Of a stretch of 8,228 bases of DNA, positions 1 to 6,119 are shown in pieces. The notes under the pieces were generated by a model. That model was not told the origin of the DNA. It saw nothing but the letters and a program-made list of their open reading frames with translations, and made no database searches. Each line of letters starts with the position of its first letter. Position 1 is the first letter of the stretch. The stretch lies in contig JBKJUS010000138.1 of assembly GCA_046590575.1 (NCBI GenBank), positions 1-8,228 of the forward strand, read 5' to 3'. The DNA is from DATLNF01 sp046590575. Its GTDB lineage: Bacteria > Actinomycetota > Actinomycetes > BP-191. Both the position numbers and the translations under genes were made by a program.

Positions 1-1396
1 TGGCCCGGTCGACGTAGCAGAAGTAACGAAGGTCACCCTGCTCGTCAGCGGCCAGCTCGAAGACGTCACCGGTGCGGTAGAACCCGTCCTCATCGAACGG
101 CTCTGCCCCGGATGCCGACGGGGCTAGGTAGCGCGCGAAGACCGTCGGTCCTTGAACGCGCAGCTCTCCCGGCCGCCCCGCCTCCGTGATCTCCGTTCCG
201 TCGACGAGGTCCACGAGACGTGTCTGCATGCCCTGAGCTACGCGATTGGGCCACTCGAGCCCCGGCCCGCCGAACCGCGGGAAGAACTTCGCACGATCGT
301 CGGGATCCGGGATGGTCAACGGCTCGCCGATCAGCGCGATGCCCTCGTTGGACCCGAACACGTTGGTGACGTCGATGCCGAAGCGGTCCTTCCAGCCCTG
401 GATCATCCACGTCGACAGCGGTGCTGAGCCGGAGCCGACGACGCGCAACGACGACAGGTCCGCCGAGGCAAGGACCTGCTCGTTCGCGAGGAGCATGTTC
501 AGCAGCGCAGGTGGTGCGACGGTGTAGGTCGGTCGCTCGGTGGCGACCTGGCGCAGGAACGTGGGCAAGTCGAACGGGTGGTGCTGCACAAGGGTGGACC
601 CGGTCAGCAGCCACGGGACGAGCATCCCGCCGATGCCAGCCATGTTGACCATCGGGAACGGGTTGAGCAGGACATCGTCGCCGGTGAGAGCAGCACCGTC
701 GACACTCCCCTTGGCGATCGCGATCCAGTCATTGGACGCGCGCAGCACACCCTTCGGCACGGCCTCCGTGCCTGACGTCCAGCAGATCGTGACGCAGTCG
801 TTGGCGTCGATGTCGCGGCTGGCGAGGTGCCGGTCCAGGGCGGTGCGATCGAGATCCCCAGCGAGCACTGTTGGCAGGGCTACCGCTCCGTCCGGGACAC
901 CGTCACCCCACGCGAGCACCGACTGCAATGACTCGATGTCCGCGCGAAGTGCGAGCATTGCCTCAGCCGCCAGCCGGTCGCCGATGCGGGTCGCGGTGAG
1001 CACAGCCCGCACGCCCGCGAGCCGGCCGAGCTGGGTCAACTCGAACTCCCGAAACGCGACCGGGAACGGGGTGGCCACCGCTCCGATCCGGTGCACCGCC
1101 AGGTAGGACTGAACGAGCTCGACACCGTTGGGCAGCTGGATGCCGACGACGTCGTCGGCCGCGACGCCCTGGGCGAGCAGCGCCGCTGCGAGCGCATCCA
1201 CCTGCTGGTCCAGCTCTGCCCAGGTCCAGCGCTGCGGCTCACCGCCGATGAGATCTCCGCGGTTCGGCGGGTCGACGACCGCGAGCTCGTCGGGCTGCGC
1301 CTGCACTCTCCGTCGGAACAGCTCGTCCCAGGTCTCGGTGCCCCACCAGCCAGCCTTGGTGTAGTCCTCGACTCGGTCGTCTCGATGCAGCTTCAT
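1..1396 (-). CDS. AMP-binding acyl-CoA synthetase/ligase, C-terminus cut by left edge
   Basis: Class I adenylate-forming enzyme, expected to activate a carboxylic acid with ATP and then form a CoA thioester in the cytoplasm. The window holds 465 residues. Visible motifs are the phosphate-binding loop TSGTEAVPKG (residues 207-216), the adenine-side motif FGSNEG (347-352) and YRTGD with the ribose-binding Asp444. The frame leaves the window at Asp463-Arg464, the start of the hinge motif, so the C-terminal lid of about 80-100 residues with its catalytic lysine is outside. The ATG start has an AAGGAG site 5 bases upstream. The gene lies 49 bases downstream of the HxlR regulator on the same strand, so the two are probably co-transcribed. 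The loop has Ala where the common signature has Gly or Ser, and FGSNEG replaces the usual YGxTE. Chain length and substrate cannot be read from the sequence; the pathway context suggests an acid product of the divergent operon. Confidence 0.93.
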   Translation of the reverse strand, partial: MKLHRDDRVEDYTKAGWWGTETWDELFRRRVQAQPDELAVVDPPNRGDLIGGEPQRWTWAELDQQVDALAAALLAQGVAADDVVGIQLPNGVELVQSYLAVHRIGAVATPFPVAFREFELTQLGRLAGVRAVLTATRIGDRLAAEAMLALRADIESLQSVLAWGDGVPDGAVALPTVLAGDLDRTALDRHLASRDIDANDCVTICWTSGTEAVPKGVLRASNDWIAIAKGSVDGAALTGDDVLLNPFPMVNMAGIGGMLVPWLLTGSTLVQHHPFDLPTFLRQVATERPTYTVAPPALLNMLLANEQVLASADLSSLRVVGSGSAPLSTWMIQGWKDRFGIDVTNVFGSNEGIALIGEPLTIPDPDDRAKFFPRFGGPGLEWPNRVAQGMQTRLVDLVDGTEITEAGRPGELRVQGPTVFARYLAPSASGAEPFDEDGFYRTGDVFELAADEQGDLRYFCYVDRA

Positions 1397-1401
1397 CTGG
1401 G

Positions 1402-1407
1402 CTCCTT
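1402..1407 (-). promoter_or_regulatory. Ribosome binding site of the acyl-CoA synthetase
   Basis: On the minus strand AAGGAG ends 5 bases before the ATG whose first base is 1396. This fixes the start of the synthetase gene. Confidence 0.8.
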
Positions 1408-1421
1408 CGTCGGGCCCGAAG
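1405..1421 (-). promoter_or_regulatory. Inverted repeat overlapping the synthetase ribosome binding site
   Basis: CTTCG (1405-1409) and CGAAG (1417-1421) form a 5-base inverted repeat around a 7-base loop. It also contains the perfect 10-base palindrome TCGGGCCCGA (1410-1419). On the minus-strand transcript one arm of the stem overlaps the first bases of the AAGGAG site. It lies in the 49-base gap between the regulator stop and the synthetase start. It could be an operator, a small hairpin affecting translation, or chance in G/C-rich DNA. I see no T-run, so it is not a typical terminator. Confidence 0.25.
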
Positions 1422-1445
1422 TTACTCCGATAAGCGAAGTGCTTG

Positions 1446-2387
1446 TCAACCCTCCGCGTCGGCGGCATGCCACCCGAGGTGGGTGCGCTCGAGCAGTGCG
1501 TCGCACTGGTCGCAGGCGAGCTGAGGGTCGAACGGCCGACCACACGGCAGGTGCGTGACCTCCAACGCCGGGGCGGCCGGATCGCCGAACCACCGCTGCG
1601 CCCAGGCGACGAGCTCGATGGTGACCGGGAAGAAGTCCATTCCCTTGGGGGTCAGCCGGTACTCCGCATGCCCCCCCGTGCTCGGCCTCCTGCGGGCTAG
1701 GACACCTTGGCGCACCAGCCGCCGCAGCCGGTCGGTGAGCAGGCTGGGCGAGACCTCGAGCTGGCGCTCGAAGTCGCTGAAGCGCCGCGCCCCGATGAAG
1801 GCGAGCGCCAGGATCAGCTCGGCGGTCCGATCGCCGATGAGCGCCATGGTCTCGGGAAACAGCAGCGCGGGATCCGTCGGCTCCCGTAGCTTCGACGACC
1901 GACGGCGGCGCAGGCTCGAGTCAGTCATGAAGTCCGCTGCGCGCGCGTCCAGCCGAGCAGCGGTCTCGCGGGGGGTGGTCGGGAGCCGACAGTGACCGCA
2001 CACCAGCACTGGCTCAGTACGGCGGCCGCAAGACAGATGGACCGGAGCCGGCTGCGTACGTCGGGAGAGCTCCACCCACCGCCGCTCCCAGGTCCACATC
2101 GCGACGAGCAACCGCCACACGTCCAGGCCCGACTCGGTCAGCCAGTACTCGACGTGAATCGTCGTGATCTCCCGCCGCTCCAGGACACCGGCATCGACAA
2201 GATCCGCCAGTCGGCTCGCCAGAACCGCGTCGGAGATGCCCAGGGCATCCCGCCACTCGTGGAAGCGCCGGCGCCGGAGCAAGAAGGCATCGCGCAGCAG
2301 CAGCAGGGTCCAACGATCACCCAAGAGCTGAAGGGCCGTGCCAACGGATCTGTGCGATCCGGTCGGCGGGGCCTGGTGCTGCGTCAC
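1446..2387 (-). CDS. Transcriptional regulator with two tandem HxlR winged-helix domains
   Basis: A 313-residue DNA-binding regulator, about twice the usual HxlR length. Domain 1 (about residues 15-107) opens with LLGDRWTLLLLRDAF and has a wing ending EYWLTESG. Domain 2 (about 178-268) opens with ALIGDRTAELILALAF and has a wing ending AEYRLTPKG. Each domain is followed by the same motif, HxxC-x9-CxxC: His117, Cys120, Cys130, Cys133, and His279, Cys282, Cys292, Cys295. These look like metal-binding knuckles (inference). An arginine-rich linker joins the halves. HxlR proteins normally act as dimers, so the fused halves may form an intramolecular dimer. The conserved N-terminal cysteine of many HxlR proteins is absent. 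The gene diverges from the oxygenase operon and probably controls it. I chose the GTG start because it gives a normal N-terminus. It lacks a clear ribosome site, and an in-frame TTG at 2438 preceded by AAGGA would add 17 residues. Confidence 0.88.
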   Translation of the reverse strand: MTQHQAPPTGSHRSVGTALQLLGDRWTLLLLRDAFLLRRRRFHEWRDALGISDAVLASRLADLVDAGVLERREITTIHVEYWLTESGLDVWRLLVAMWTWERRWVELSRRTQPAPVHLSCGRRTEPVLVCGHCRLPTTPRETAARLDARAADFMTDSSLRRRRSSKLREPTDPALLFPETMALIGDRTAELILALAFIGARRFSDFERQLEVSPSLLTDRLRRLVRQGVLARRRPSTGGHAEYRLTPKGMDFFPVTIELVAWAQRWFGDPAAPALEVTHLPCGRPFDPQLACDQCDALLERTHLGWHAADAEG

Positions 2388-2428
2388 GATGGCGCATCTA
2401 ACCAGCGCAGCGGCGCCCGTCCACCTCC

Positions 2429-2445
2429 GTCCGCTCAAACCGGAC
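2429..2445. repeat. Inverted repeat GTCCG-N7-CGGAC upstream of the operon promoter
   Basis: Perfect 5-base arms (2429-2433 and 2441-2445) with a 7-base spacer, ending 4 bases before the predicted -35 box and 42 bases upstream of the regulator's GTG. The position suits an operator for the divergent regulator, but short G/C-rich repeats arise often by chance. Confidence 0.3.
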
Positions 2446-2449
2446 TTCC

Positions 2450-2478
2450 TTGACAACCCATGCTCTGTTTGTTGTAGT
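2450..2478 (+). promoter_or_regulatory. Predicted sigma-70-type promoter of the oxygenase operon
   Basis: A consensus -35 TTGACA (2450-2455) is followed by a 17-base spacer and the -10 TGTAGT (2473-2478, four of six consensus bases). TGT lies directly upstream of the -10 (2470-2472) and fits an extended -10 TGn. Transcription would start near 2485, giving a leader of about 22 bases before the ATG at 2507. This A/T-richer stretch stands out from its surroundings. It also argues against starting the oxygenase at the in-frame TTG at 2450, since that codon is part of the -35 box. Confidence 0.65.
2453..2475. promoter_or_regulatory. Candidate operator, inverted repeat ACAAC-N13-GTTGT within the promoter
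   Basis: ACAAC (2453-2457) overlaps the end of the -35 box and GTTGT (2471-2475) overlaps the start of the -10 box. The half-sites are 18 bases apart, a little under two helical turns. A dimeric or pseudo-dimeric winged-helix repressor bound here would block RNA polymerase. The tandem HxlR protein encoded next to it is the obvious candidate (inference). Confidence 0.4.
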
Positions 2479-2496
2479 AAGTTTCATCGATCGGGT

Positions 2497-2501
2497 GGAG
2501 G
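2497..2501 (+). promoter_or_regulatory. Ribosome binding site of the oxygenase gene
   Basis: GGAGG ends 5 bases before the ATG at 2507. It decides the start: the upstream in-frame TTG at 2450 has no comparable site and sits in the promoter. Confidence 0.85.
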
Positions 2502-2506
2502 CTCGC

Positions 2507-3973
2507 ATGACACTGGACACCGAGACGACGGCCGCGCGGCCTGGGGTCGAGCCGAGTGCCGGCGCGTATCCCGCCAACCCCTACCTCGCCGCGCTCTACG
2601 CGCCGGTCACCGAAGAGCGCGTCGTCTCCCACGACCAGATGCAGGTCGAGGGCACTGTGCCCGACGACCTCGCCGGCGTCTACTTCCGCAATGGGCCCAA
2701 CCCGCAGTTCGAGCCGCGGGCGCGCTACCACTGGTTCGACGGCGACGGGATGATCCACGCCGTCCGCTTCGACAGAGGCCGCGCTACGTACCGCAACAGA
2801 TTCGTCCAGACAGACGCTCTGGCGATCGAGCGTGCGGCCGGCGAAGCAGTGTGGTCCGGGCTTCTCGAATCGCGCCAAGCGAACCCCGCAGCGGCACCGG
2901 AGAAGGACTCGTCCAACACCGACGTCATCGTGCACAACGGCAAGCTGCTGTCCCTGTGGTACCGCGCCGGTGCGCCATACGCTCTCGATCCGCTGACGTT
3001 GGAGACCGTGGCGCGCGACGGCTGGGGTGCCGACCTGCCGTGCACTGTGTCCGCCCACGTCAAGGTCGACGAGCTCACCGACGAGGTGTGCTTCTTCGAC
3101 TACGGCGACACTGCGCCGTACATGCGTTACGGCGTCGTCGGTCAGACCGGCTCGGTGACCCATCTCGTGGACATCGACCTGCCGGGTCCTCGGCTGCCAC
3201 ACGACATGGCCATCACCGAGCACTACTCGATCCTCATGGACCTGCCGCTCATCAACGACCCCGATGCGGCCAAGGCCGGCCGCTACCGGACCCGGTTCGA
3301 ACGCAATCTCCCGAGCCGCTTCGGTGTGATCCCCCGCCACGGCGCTGGCGACCAGATCAGGTGGTTCGACGCCGATCCGACGTACATCTACCACTCGGTC
3401 AACGCGTGGGAGGACGGCGACGAAGTGGTGATGACCGCGTGCCGTATCACCGACGTGGCCCCCCGCCGTCCGGTGGAAGGCCCGCTGGGCGGCATGCTCG
3501 CCTCACTGCGACCCGACTCGGTCACGTGCCGATACCGCTTCAACCTGAAGACCGGCGCGACAGTTGAAGAGCTCATCGACGACATATCGACGGAGTTCCC
3601 AGCCATCAACAGCCGATTCACCGGTCGGCGGAATCGCTTCAGCTTCCAGATGCACATCGCCGACGAGCCGACGATGCTGCACGACGGGGTGCTGCGCTAC
3701 GACCTGGACACCGGCGCTTCGACGGCGTACTGGTTCGGCCCTGGACGGTGGGGCACCGAGGCCGCGTTCGCCCCACGGCCGGGCGCCGTCGAGGAGGACG
3801 ACGGGTACGTCGTGCTCTACGTGACCGACATCGAGACGCAGCGCACCGACGTCGAGATCCTCGACGGCCGCGACATCACCGCCGGACCGATCTGCCGCCT
3901 GCGGTTACCGGTTCGGGTGCCGCTTGGCTTCCACGCGACCTGGGCCGGGAACGAGCGTCTCCACCTCGGATGA
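2507..3973 (+). CDS. Carotenoid cleavage oxygenase family, non-heme iron dioxygenase
   Basis: A 488-residue protein, close to the length of cyanobacterial apocarotenoid oxygenase. The family splits a C=C bond of carotenoids, apocarotenoids, stilbenes or phenylpropenes with O2 and Fe(II), giving carbonyl products. The N-terminal signature FRNGPNP followed by HWFDGDGM is present. Four histidines in family motifs should hold the iron: His184 (SAHVKV), His232 (LPHDMAIT), His296 (YHSVNAWE) and His476 (GFHATW). Second-shell glutamates Glu363 (TEFPAIN) and Glu418 (TEAAFAPR) are present. The third, expected near residue 151-152, is missing: the segment reads LSLWYRAGAPY. Lignostilbene dioxygenases carry Lys-Glu there, so phenolic stilbene recognition of that type is unlikely. 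No signal peptide is seen. It is the first gene of a five-gene operon and its stop overlaps the next start. Family assignment is firm; the substrate is unknown. Confidence 0.94.
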   Translation: MTLDTETTAARPGVEPSAGAYPANPYLAALYAPVTEERVVSHDQMQVEGTVPDDLAGVYFRNGPNPQFEPRARYHWFDGDGMIHAVRFDRGRATYRNRFVQTDALAIERAAGEAVWSGLLESRQANPAAAPEKDSSNTDVIVHNGKLLSLWYRAGAPYALDPLTLETVARDGWGADLPCTVSAHVKVDELTDEVCFFDYGDTAPYMRYGVVGQTGSVTHLVDIDLPGPRLPHDMAITEHYSILMDLPLINDPDAAKAGRYRTRFERNLPSRFGVIPRHGAGDQIRWFDADPTYIYHSVNAWEDGDEVVMTACRITDVAPRRPVEGPLGGMLASLRPDSVTCRYRFNLKTGATVEELIDDISTEFPAINSRFTGRRNRFSFQMHIADEPTMLHDGVLRYDLDTGASTAYWFGPGRWGTEAAFAPRPGAVEEDDGYVVLYVTDIETQRTDVEILDGRDITAGPICRLRLPVRVPLGFHATWAGNERLHLG

Positions 3974-4425
3974 GCTCTTCGGTCAGCGCGAAGGATCTGG
4001 TCGGTGCCTGGTTGCTTCAAGGCTGGGAGATCCGAAGCGATCGCGGGACGCACTTCCCCTTCGGCGAGTCGCCACGCGGCGTGCTGACGTATACCGAGGA
4101 CGGCTACATGCAAGCGAGTCTCACCTCCGGCGATCGACCGACGATGTCCTCGCCCAACCCGCGAGATGCTTCGATTCCCGAGCAGGCGGCCGCCTTTCGC
4201 AGCTGCTTCACTTACGCCGGTCGCTACGACGTTCGCGGCGACGTGGTCGTCCACCATGTGGAGGTTGCGCTGAACCAGGCCATGGTGGGGACCGCCCAGG
4301 TGCGCCGGGCTGATCTAGCCGACGACGTGCTGGTGCTCAGCGCAGAGGAAGACGGCGACGAGCATGGCTCCCCTCGCCAGCACCGGCTGACCTGGCGACG
4401 TGCAACGACGTGGCTCTCGCAATGA
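3970..4425 (+). CDS. Lipocalin-like domain protein
   Basis: A 151-residue single-domain protein. It has the usual pattern of the bacterial lipocalin-like family: LVGAWLLQGWE near the start (residues 10-20), PFGESPRGVLTYTEDGYM (30-47), a central YAGRYDV (82-88) leading to VVHHVEVAL (93-101), and LTWRR near the end (140-144). The fold is expected to be a small beta-barrel that could bind a hydrophobic ligand. Close relatives are mostly uncharacterised, and some sit beside catabolic genes. No signal peptide or lipobox is visible, so it is probably cytoplasmic. The ATG overlaps the oxygenase stop as ATGA, and no clear ribosome site precedes it, so translation is likely coupled. Its place between the oxygenase and the dehydrogenase suggests it binds or isomerises an intermediate of that pathway (inference). 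Confidence 0.85.
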   Translation: MSSSVSAKDLVGAWLLQGWEIRSDRGTHFPFGESPRGVLTYTEDGYMQASLTSGDRPTMSSPNPRDASIPEQAAAFRSCFTYAGRYDVRGDVVVHHVEVALNQAMVGTAQVRRADLADDVLVLSAEEDGDEHGSPRQHRLTWRRATTWLSQ

Positions 4426-6119
4426 CCGCTGCGCCGGACACCGTGGCGTCGCACGGAGAGACCCTCGCCCGTGCACTGGACGCGATCCGCACCCGCGGGG
4501 CGTGGACCGCATTCGCCGAACGACCGGACCGCGCCCCGGGCGCTGACCTCGCGATCAGTGCGGGACGCTCGAGCTTCGACGCCCTGCTGGGATCGGACTA
4601 CACCCTCGACCAGCCGACCACATCACTGCGCAAAGGCGACGAGATTTCGCCGTACACCGCTGCACCGCTCGGCATCTCTTACCCACATGCGCCGGTCGAC
4701 GACCTCTTCGCGGCGGCCCGTGACGCATTGGACGTGTGGCGCGATGTGCCGCCGGACACTCGGGTCGAGCTCTGCCTCGAGATCGTGTCCAGGCTGCACA
4801 GCCGGCTGTTCGAGATCGCCCACGCCAACATGCACACCACAGGTCAGAGCTTCTCGATGAGTTGCGTCGGCGGGGGTACGAACGCGCTGGACCGCGGCAT
4901 CGAAGCGGTCGCGTACGCCGCAGCGGCCATGTCGCGAGTGCCCGTCGCCGCCGAGTGGAACAAGGACTTCGGTCGTACGACGGTGCAGCTCGACAAGCGC
5001 TTCCGCGTCGTGCCGCGAGGTGTCGCCGTGGTCGTCACCTGCGCGAGCTTCCCGACGTGGAACGCCTATCCTGCGCTTCTCGCCAATCTCGCGACCGGCA
5101 ACCCCGTGATCATCAAGCCGCACCCGACGAGCGTGCTCACCATGGCGATGACGGTGGCCTGCTGCCAGGAGGTGCTCCGCGACGCCGGTCTGCCACCGGC
5201 CGTGGTGCAGCTCGCCGCGGACGCCGCGGACGACTTGGTCGCGGAGTCACTGATCTCCCACCGCGACTGCGCGATCGTCGACTTCACCGGAAGCCCGGGC
5301 TTCGGCACGTGGGTCGAGCGCAACGCGCACCCCGCCATCGCCTTCACCGAGACCGCCGGCGTCAATACCGTTGTACTCGACTCCGTCGACGACCTCGACT
5401 CCGTCGCTGCCGCTATCGCGATGTCGCTGTGTCTCTTCTCCGCGCAGATGTGCACGAGCGTGCAGAACATCTACCTGCCGCGAACCGGGGTCCGCACGTC
5501 GCAGGGCATCGCGACCACAGACGAGGTGGAGCGGGCGATCGTTGCGGCCACGAGATCGATCGTCGCAGATCCGCGCCGCGCCGCAGCACTGATGGGCGCT
5601 GTCCAGTCGCGGAGCACCATCGAGCGCGTGCATACGCTGACCCGTGAGGCGGGACACATCGGCCGCGTGCTGCTTGAGCCCGGGAGCTACCCCCACCCCG
5701 ACTTTCCCGACACATGGACGTGCACGCCGGCGATCCTCGGCGTCGACTCGACCGCCCGTGAGCTCTACGGCGAGGAGCACTTCGGTCCCGTGTCGTTCGT
5801 CATCGCCTGCGACGACGGTGCGGATGCGCTGCGGCAGGCCCTCATTGACGTCACCCGTTGCGGCACGATCGCCTCGCACATCTACTGCACCGACCCGGAG
5901 CTGCTCGAGCGAGCGACGCAGGACTACTGGCGCGCGGGCGCATCAGTGACCTGCAACCTCACCGGGCCGATGCCGCTGAACTTCGCCGCCGCGTACAGCG
6001 ACTTCCACGTGACGGGACTGTCCCCGGCCGGCAACGCCTGCGTCACCGACGAAGCGTTCATCGCCGGTCGGTTCCGCGTGGTGCAGGAGCGCCGGCCGCG
6101 TACAAGAGGGCGACGATGA
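4422..6119 (+). CDS. PaaN-type aldehyde dehydrogenase
   Basis: A 565-residue NAD(P)-dependent aldehyde dehydrogenase. It resembles the actinobacterial PaaN group named for phenylacetate degradation, with diagnostic stretches such as NMHTTGQSF, FPTWNAYP and ETAGVNTVV. Catalytic residues are intact: Asn214 in the oxyanion site, Lys232 in IIKPHP, Glu310 in TETAG and Cys344 in QMCTS. The Glu-Cys spacing of 34 residues is that of classical aldehyde dehydrogenases. The cofactor-loop motif FTGSPGFG lies near residues 288-295. Unlike E. coli PaaZ there is no C-terminal MaoC hydratase domain. I chose the ATG that overlaps the lipocalin stop as ATGA; an in-frame GTG at 4410 would add four residues. No phenylacetate oxygenase genes (paaA-E) are in the window, so phenylacetate is not a safe substrate call. 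The enzyme may oxidise the aldehyde from the oxygenase step or a CoA-bound semialdehyde. Confidence 0.9.
   Translation: MTAAPDTVASHGETLARALDAIRTRGAWTAFAERPDRAPGADLAISAGRSSFDALLGSDYTLDQPTTSLRKGDEISPYTAAPLGISYPHAPVDDLFAAARDALDVWRDVPPDTRVELCLEIVSRLHSRLFEIAHANMHTTGQSFSMSCVGGGTNALDRGIEAVAYAAAAMSRVPVAAEWNKDFGRTTVQLDKRFRVVPRGVAVVVTCASFPTWNAYPALLANLATGNPVIIKPHPTSVLTMAMTVACCQEVLRDAGLPPAVVQLAADAADDLVAESLISHRDCAIVDFTGSPGFGTWVERNAHPAIAFTETAGVNTVVLDSVDDLDSVAAAIAMSLCLFSAQMCTSVQNIYLPRTGVRTSQGIATTDEVERAIVAATRSIVADPRRAAALMGAVQSRSTIERVHTLTREAGHIGRVLLEPGSYPHPDFPDTWTCTPAILGVDSTARELYGEEHFGPVSFVIACDDGADALRQALIDVTRCGTIASHIYCTDPELLERATQDYWRAGASVTCNLTGPMPLNFAAAYSDFHVTGLSPAGNACVTDEAFIAGRFRVVQERRPRTRGRR
6104..6110 (+). 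promoter_or_regulatory. Ribosome binding site of the luciferase-like gene
   Basis: AAGAGGG lies 5 bases before the ATG at 6116, inside the end of the dehydrogenase gene. It supports this start. It is the only internal gene of the operon with a clear site; the other three rely more on overlap. Confidence 0.6.

Noticed and set aside
2388..2456. Upstream TTG start for the regulator at 2456, adding 23 residues
   Set aside because: The extension has no HxlR resemblance and runs into the operon promoter. The TTG at 2438, with AAGGA before it, remains possible and is noted in the gene entry.
2486..2493. ATCGATCG palindromic stretch before the oxygenase start
   Set aside because: It is short, overlapping and likely by chance; it has no extended symmetry.
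2450..2506. Upstream TTG start for the oxygenase, adding 19 residues
   Set aside because: The TTG is part of the predicted -35 box, and the ATG at 2507 has a strong GGAGG at proper spacing.
2435..3394. Long minus-strand open frame of about 319 codons
   Set aside because: It lies antisense to the oxygenase gene, which has all four iron-ligand histidine motifs. Its translation shows no family resemblance and reflects G/C-rich codon structure.
2338..3567. Plus-strand open frame of 409 codons in another phase
   Set aside because: It overlaps both the regulator and the oxygenase in the wrong frame, and its arginine-rich low-complexity translation is typical of a shadow frame.
3748..3969. Upstream extension of the lipocalin-like frame to 3748
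   Set aside because: It overlaps conserved oxygenase sequence including the final iron-ligand histidine, and the lipocalin-like homology begins right after the ATG at 3970.
5858..6115. Upstream extension of the luciferase-like frame to 5858
   Set aside because: The extension overlaps the dehydrogenase C-terminus and is arginine-rich without family similarity. The ATG at 6116 has a ribosome site and begins the family's conserved sequence.
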